Source: Prevotella illustrans
GTDB lineage: Bacteria > Bacteroidota > Bacteroidia > Bacteroidales > Bacteroidaceae
Assembly (NCBI RefSeq): GCF_017426725.1
Contig: NZ_JAERMS010000004.1
Coordinates: forward strand, 62,256 to 126,255
Length of the DNA stretch: 64,000 bases
Reading direction: 5' to 3'
Under the pieces are notes generated by a model, which worked only from the letters and a program-made list of their open reading frames with translations, searched no databases and was not told the origin of the DNA. Both the position numbers and the translations under genes were made by a program. How positions within the stretch are numbered: position 1 is the first letter of the stretch; each line of letters starts with the position of its first letter. This document shows, piece after piece, positions 61,370-64,000 of the stretch.

Positions 61370-63910
61370 ATGACTAATCAATTCTCGCCAAAAGTATCAG
61401 AAATATTATCTTTCAGTAGGGAAGAGGCTGCCCGATTAGCCAGTAGCTCTGTTGGGCCTGAACACCTTTTACTGGGAATGATTCGAGAGAAAGGCGGTCT
61501 TATCAATGACATATTCTGCAGATTAAATATCAATACTCAACTTGTTAAGGGGGAATTAGAAGATAAAGTTCGAGATGAAAACTTGACTAAGCCTATTATT
61601 ACAAGTGAATTGGTTTTAAATGAAAATGCGAGTAAAATTTTGAAATTAGCTGTCTTGGAAGCTCGAATGCAACATTCTGCAATGGTTGATGTGCAGCACC
61701 TGTTATTGGCCATTTTACATGATAAAATGGATAATGGAGCTAAGCAGGTGTTGGAGTTAAATCATATGGATTACGAAGATATTTTATCATTATTACACAG
61801 GCCTGAAAATGATTTTCAGGATGATTTGGAGTTGTCGGATGAAGACGACGAAGTGGAGGATGGGCATAATGAAAAGCAGGGTCAGGGAACTTCTTCTGCT
61901 CACTCTTCGACCACCCATACACGCACGCAGTCTACGGGTAAAACACCTATGTTGGATAATTTTTCTACCGATTTGACGCAGTTAGCCGCTACAGGTAAGC
62001 TTGATCCTGTTGTCGGTCGGGAGAAAGAAATACAACGGATAACGGAGATTCTTTGTCGTCGGAAAAAGAACAATCCTATTTTAATAGGTGAGCCAGGAGT
62101 CGGAAAAAGCGCGATCGTTGAAGGATTGGCACAGCAGATTAGAAAACATCATACAAGTCCAATGCTTTTTAATCGTCGTGTTGTTTCTCTTGATATGACG
62201 GCTATCGTTGCGGGTACGAAATATCGAGGACAATTTGAAGAGCGTATTCGTACTTTACTGAAAGAGCTGGAGCAGAATCCGGAGATTATCGTTTTTATTG
62301 ATGAAATCCACACCTTGATAGGTGCCGGAAGTACGCCGGGTAGTATGGATGCTGCTAATATTATGAAGCCGGCTCTCGCCCGCGGAACAATCCAGTGTAT
62401 TGGCGCTACAACATTGGATGAATACCGTAACAGCATAGAGAAGGACGGAGCATTGGAACGTCGTTTTCAAAAGGTTTTGGTCGAGCCAACTTCTTCAGAC
62501 GAAACTTTGGAAATACTTAGAAATATAAAGGAACGTTATGAGAAACATCATCATGTGAAATATGTTGATGAGGCTTTGCGTGCATGTGTCAAATTGACAG
62601 AGCGATACGTAACAGATCGTTTTTTCCCGGATAAGGCGATTGACGTGTTGGATGAGGTGGGTGCCAGATTGCATTTAAGGCATGCGATCTTACCTCCGGA
62701 AATAGAGGAGAAGGAGAAAGAAATAGAAGTGGTTAAGCAGAAAAAGCATTCTGCTGTTAAAAATCAAAATTTTGAATTGGCAGCCAGTTATCGTGATAGG
62801 CAAACGCAGATAGAGGCAGAGCTGGCCCAACTTAATGATCATTGGATGGCTGCCGATAATAATAATCTACAGGAAGTGACCGCGGATGATGTAGCTGATG
62901 TCGTTTCCATGATGACAGGGGTGCCGGTTCAACGGATGGCAGAAGCCGAAAGCGCTCGTTTGGTGACGATGGCTGCTGAATTGAAGCATGATATCATTGC
63001 CCAGGATACTGCCATAGAAAAAGTGGTGAAAGCAATTCAGAGAAATCGGGTAGGACTGAAAGAGCCAAATCATCCTATAGGGGCTTTTATGTTTTTAGGA
63101 CCTACCGGTGTTGGTAAGACATACTTGGCCAAAAAGTTGGCAGAATATATGTTTGGCTCTACTGACGCTTTGATCAGAATTGATATGAGTGAGTATACGG
63201 AGAGCTTTAATGTGTCAAGGTTGGTCGGAGCGCCTCCCGGATATGTTGGCTATGAAGAGGGCGGACAACTGACAGAGAAAGTTCGTCGTCACCCTTATTC
63301 AATAATCCTGCTTGATGAAATAGAGAAGGCTCATGGCAATGTGTTTAATATACTTTTGCAAGTTTTAGACGAAGGTAGACTTACGGATGGTAATGGTCGG
63401 CTTGTTGATTTCAGAAATACTGTAATTATCATGACTTCCAATGCCGGTACGCGCCAGTTGAAGGAGTTTGGGCGAGGTATTGGATTCAACGCTGTCAGTA
63501 TGGATGGACTAAGTGTCGGTGAAAAGGATAAAGAGTATGCTCGTAGAGTGATTCAGAAAAGTCTAAGTAAGCAGTTCGCCCCTGAGTTTATCAATCGTTT
63601 GGATGAGATTATCACGTTTGACCAGCTTGATATAACGGCAATCAAACAGATTGTTGACTTGGAGTTGAAAGGACTTTTCAAGCGCATTCACGCAATGGGA
63701 TATGACATCTCGATTACTGAAGAGGCAAAAGAATTTGTTGCAACCAAAGGGTATGATGTTCAGTTTGGGACTCGTCCACTAAAGCGTGCTATCCAAAATT
63801 ATATTGAGGATGGACTTTGTGAATGTATCTTAAATGGTAGAATAGAACAAGGGCATACAATTTCTATTGGAAAAAATCCGGAAAAAGAAGAACTTACATT
63901 TGTATCATAA
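61370..63910 (+). CDS. clpC: ATP-dependent Clp protease ATP-binding subunit ClpC
   Basis: An 846-residue Hsp100 unfoldase. Two Clp_N repeats (about 5-145) are followed by an acidic/Ser-Thr linker (150-192). The first AAA+ domain has Walker A GEPGVGKS (240-247); a UVR-like coiled-coil middle domain ([20 protein letters not shown]) follows. The second AAA+ domain has Walker A GPTGVGKT from about Gly577, and a ClpB_D2-small domain ends the chain. It feeds substrates to ClpP. A TACTTTTG -7-like element is at 61267-61274; AAAGGAG sits 12 nt before the ATG. No partner gene lies in the remaining 90 bp. Confidence 0.96.
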   Translation: MTNQFSPKVSEILSFSREEAARLASSSVGPEHLLLGMIREKGGLINDIFCRLNINTQLVKGELEDKVRDENLTKPIITSELVLNENASKILKLAVLEARMQHSAMVDVQHLLLAILHDKMDNGAKQVLELNHMDYEDILSLLHRPENDFQDDLELSDEDDEVEDGHNEKQGQGTSSAHSSTTHTRTQSTGKTPMLDNFSTDLTQLAATGKLDPVVGREKEIQRITEILCRRKKNNPILIGEPGVGKSAIVEGLAQQIRKHHTSPMLFNRRVVSLDMTAIVAGTKYRGQFEERIRTLLKELEQNPEIIVFIDEIHTLIGAGSTPGSMDAANIMKPALARGTIQCIGATTLDEYRNSIEKDGALERRFQKVLVEPTSSDETLEILRNIKERYEKHHHVKYVDEALRACVKLTERYVTDRFFPDKAIDVLDEVGARLHLRHAILPPEIEEKEKEIEVVKQKKHSAVKNQNFELAASYRDRQTQIEAELAQLNDHWMAADNNNLQEVTADDVADVVSMMTGVPVQRMAEAESARLVTMAAELKHDIIAQDTAIEKVVKAIQRNRVGLKEPNHPIGAFMFLGPTGVGKTYLAKKLAEYMFGSTDALIRIDMSEYTESFNVSRLVGAPPGYVGYEEGGQLTEKVRRHPYSIILLDEIEKAHGNVFNILLQVLDEGRLTDGNGRLVDFRNTVIIMTSNAGTRQLKEFGRGIGFNAVSMDGLSVGEKDKEYARRVIQKSLSKQFAPEFINRLDEIITFDQLDITAIKQIVDLELKGLFKRIHAMGYDISITEEAKEFVATKGYDVQFGTRPLKRAIQNYIEDGLCECILNGRIEQGHTISIGKNPEKEELTFVS

Positions 63911-64000
63911 AGAATGAGGTCATATCTGTGTAACCTGCGGGGCTATACGCAACATGAATAATTGTGTTACCTTATTCCTCACGAGTGCATTTGTGGTTGT

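Noticed and set aside
63911..64000. tRNA or other RNA gene at the right edge
   Set aside because: No cloverleaf or terminator-like structure could be formed; only unstructured sequence is seen.

Overview
This window is a chromosomal segment of a Bacteroidota bacterium, most likely order Bacteroidales and probably gut-associated. The support is: a SusD-type polysaccharide-utilisation gene, BACON and DUF4105 proteins, IntDOT-like integrases without the first catalytic arginine, a DUF3408 mobilisation protein, an archaeal-type ProRS, and promoters of the form TTTG-N20-TAnnTTTG. I cannot fix the genus.

Layout. (1) 1-10.1 kb: the 3' part of a polysaccharide utilisation locus (SusD-like lipoprotein, phosphodiester glycosidase, BACON/parallel-beta-helix lipoprotein, beta-propeller-like lipoprotein, GH3 glycosidase, metallophosphoesterase fused to PQQ repeats), all on + and suggestive of a phosphate-containing glycan. 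(2) 10.2-12.0 kb: HI0933-type flavoprotein and a small secreted coiled-coil protein. (3) About 12.1-24.6 kb: a mobilisable (not self-conjugative) element. It has two tandem tyrosine integrases (the second frameshifted), a cargo slot with a DUF389 membrane protein and a broken BCCT osmolyte transporter, two excisionase-like HTH genes, a VirE/VapE-like ATPase, a TOPRIM primase, a DUF3408 protein, an oriT-like region, MobC and a MOBP relaxase. (4) 24.8-38 kb: housekeeping and envelope genes (J-domain protein, SecA, alkaline-phosphatase-like enzyme, DUF4105 protein, outer-membrane protein, LptC, CNNM/CBS protein, PpiD). (5) 38.1-53.9 kb: PcrA/UvrD helicase, MtgA, OmpA lipoprotein, ProRS, TilS, RlmI-like methyltransferase, 3'-5' exonuclease, FtsK, LolA-like protein, 5'-nucleotidase, NudC. 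(6) 54.8-63.9 kb: TRIC channel, hydroxyacid dehydrogenase, RarA, an acidic unknown protein, GT2, MtaB and ClpC.

The most unusual material is non-coding. A family of 22-nt units, each built around an imperfect AAAGC-N3-GCTTT palindrome, occurs as contiguous arrays at 12.13, 42.42 and 54.07 kb, with a lone unit at 24.63 kb; the 12.13 and 24.63 kb copies bracket the mobile element. The 42.3 and 53.9 kb arrays lie inside a diverged 0.4-kb repeat present in inverted orientation on either side of proS-nudC. A separate intergenic array at 37.87-38.02 kb has four palindromes spaced exactly 41 bp apart. A gene-free 874-bp segment (42,107-42,980) is bounded by 24-bp perfect inverted repeats with a possible 5-bp target duplication, resembling a non-autonomous transposon. 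No rRNA, tRNA or CRISPR array was seen.
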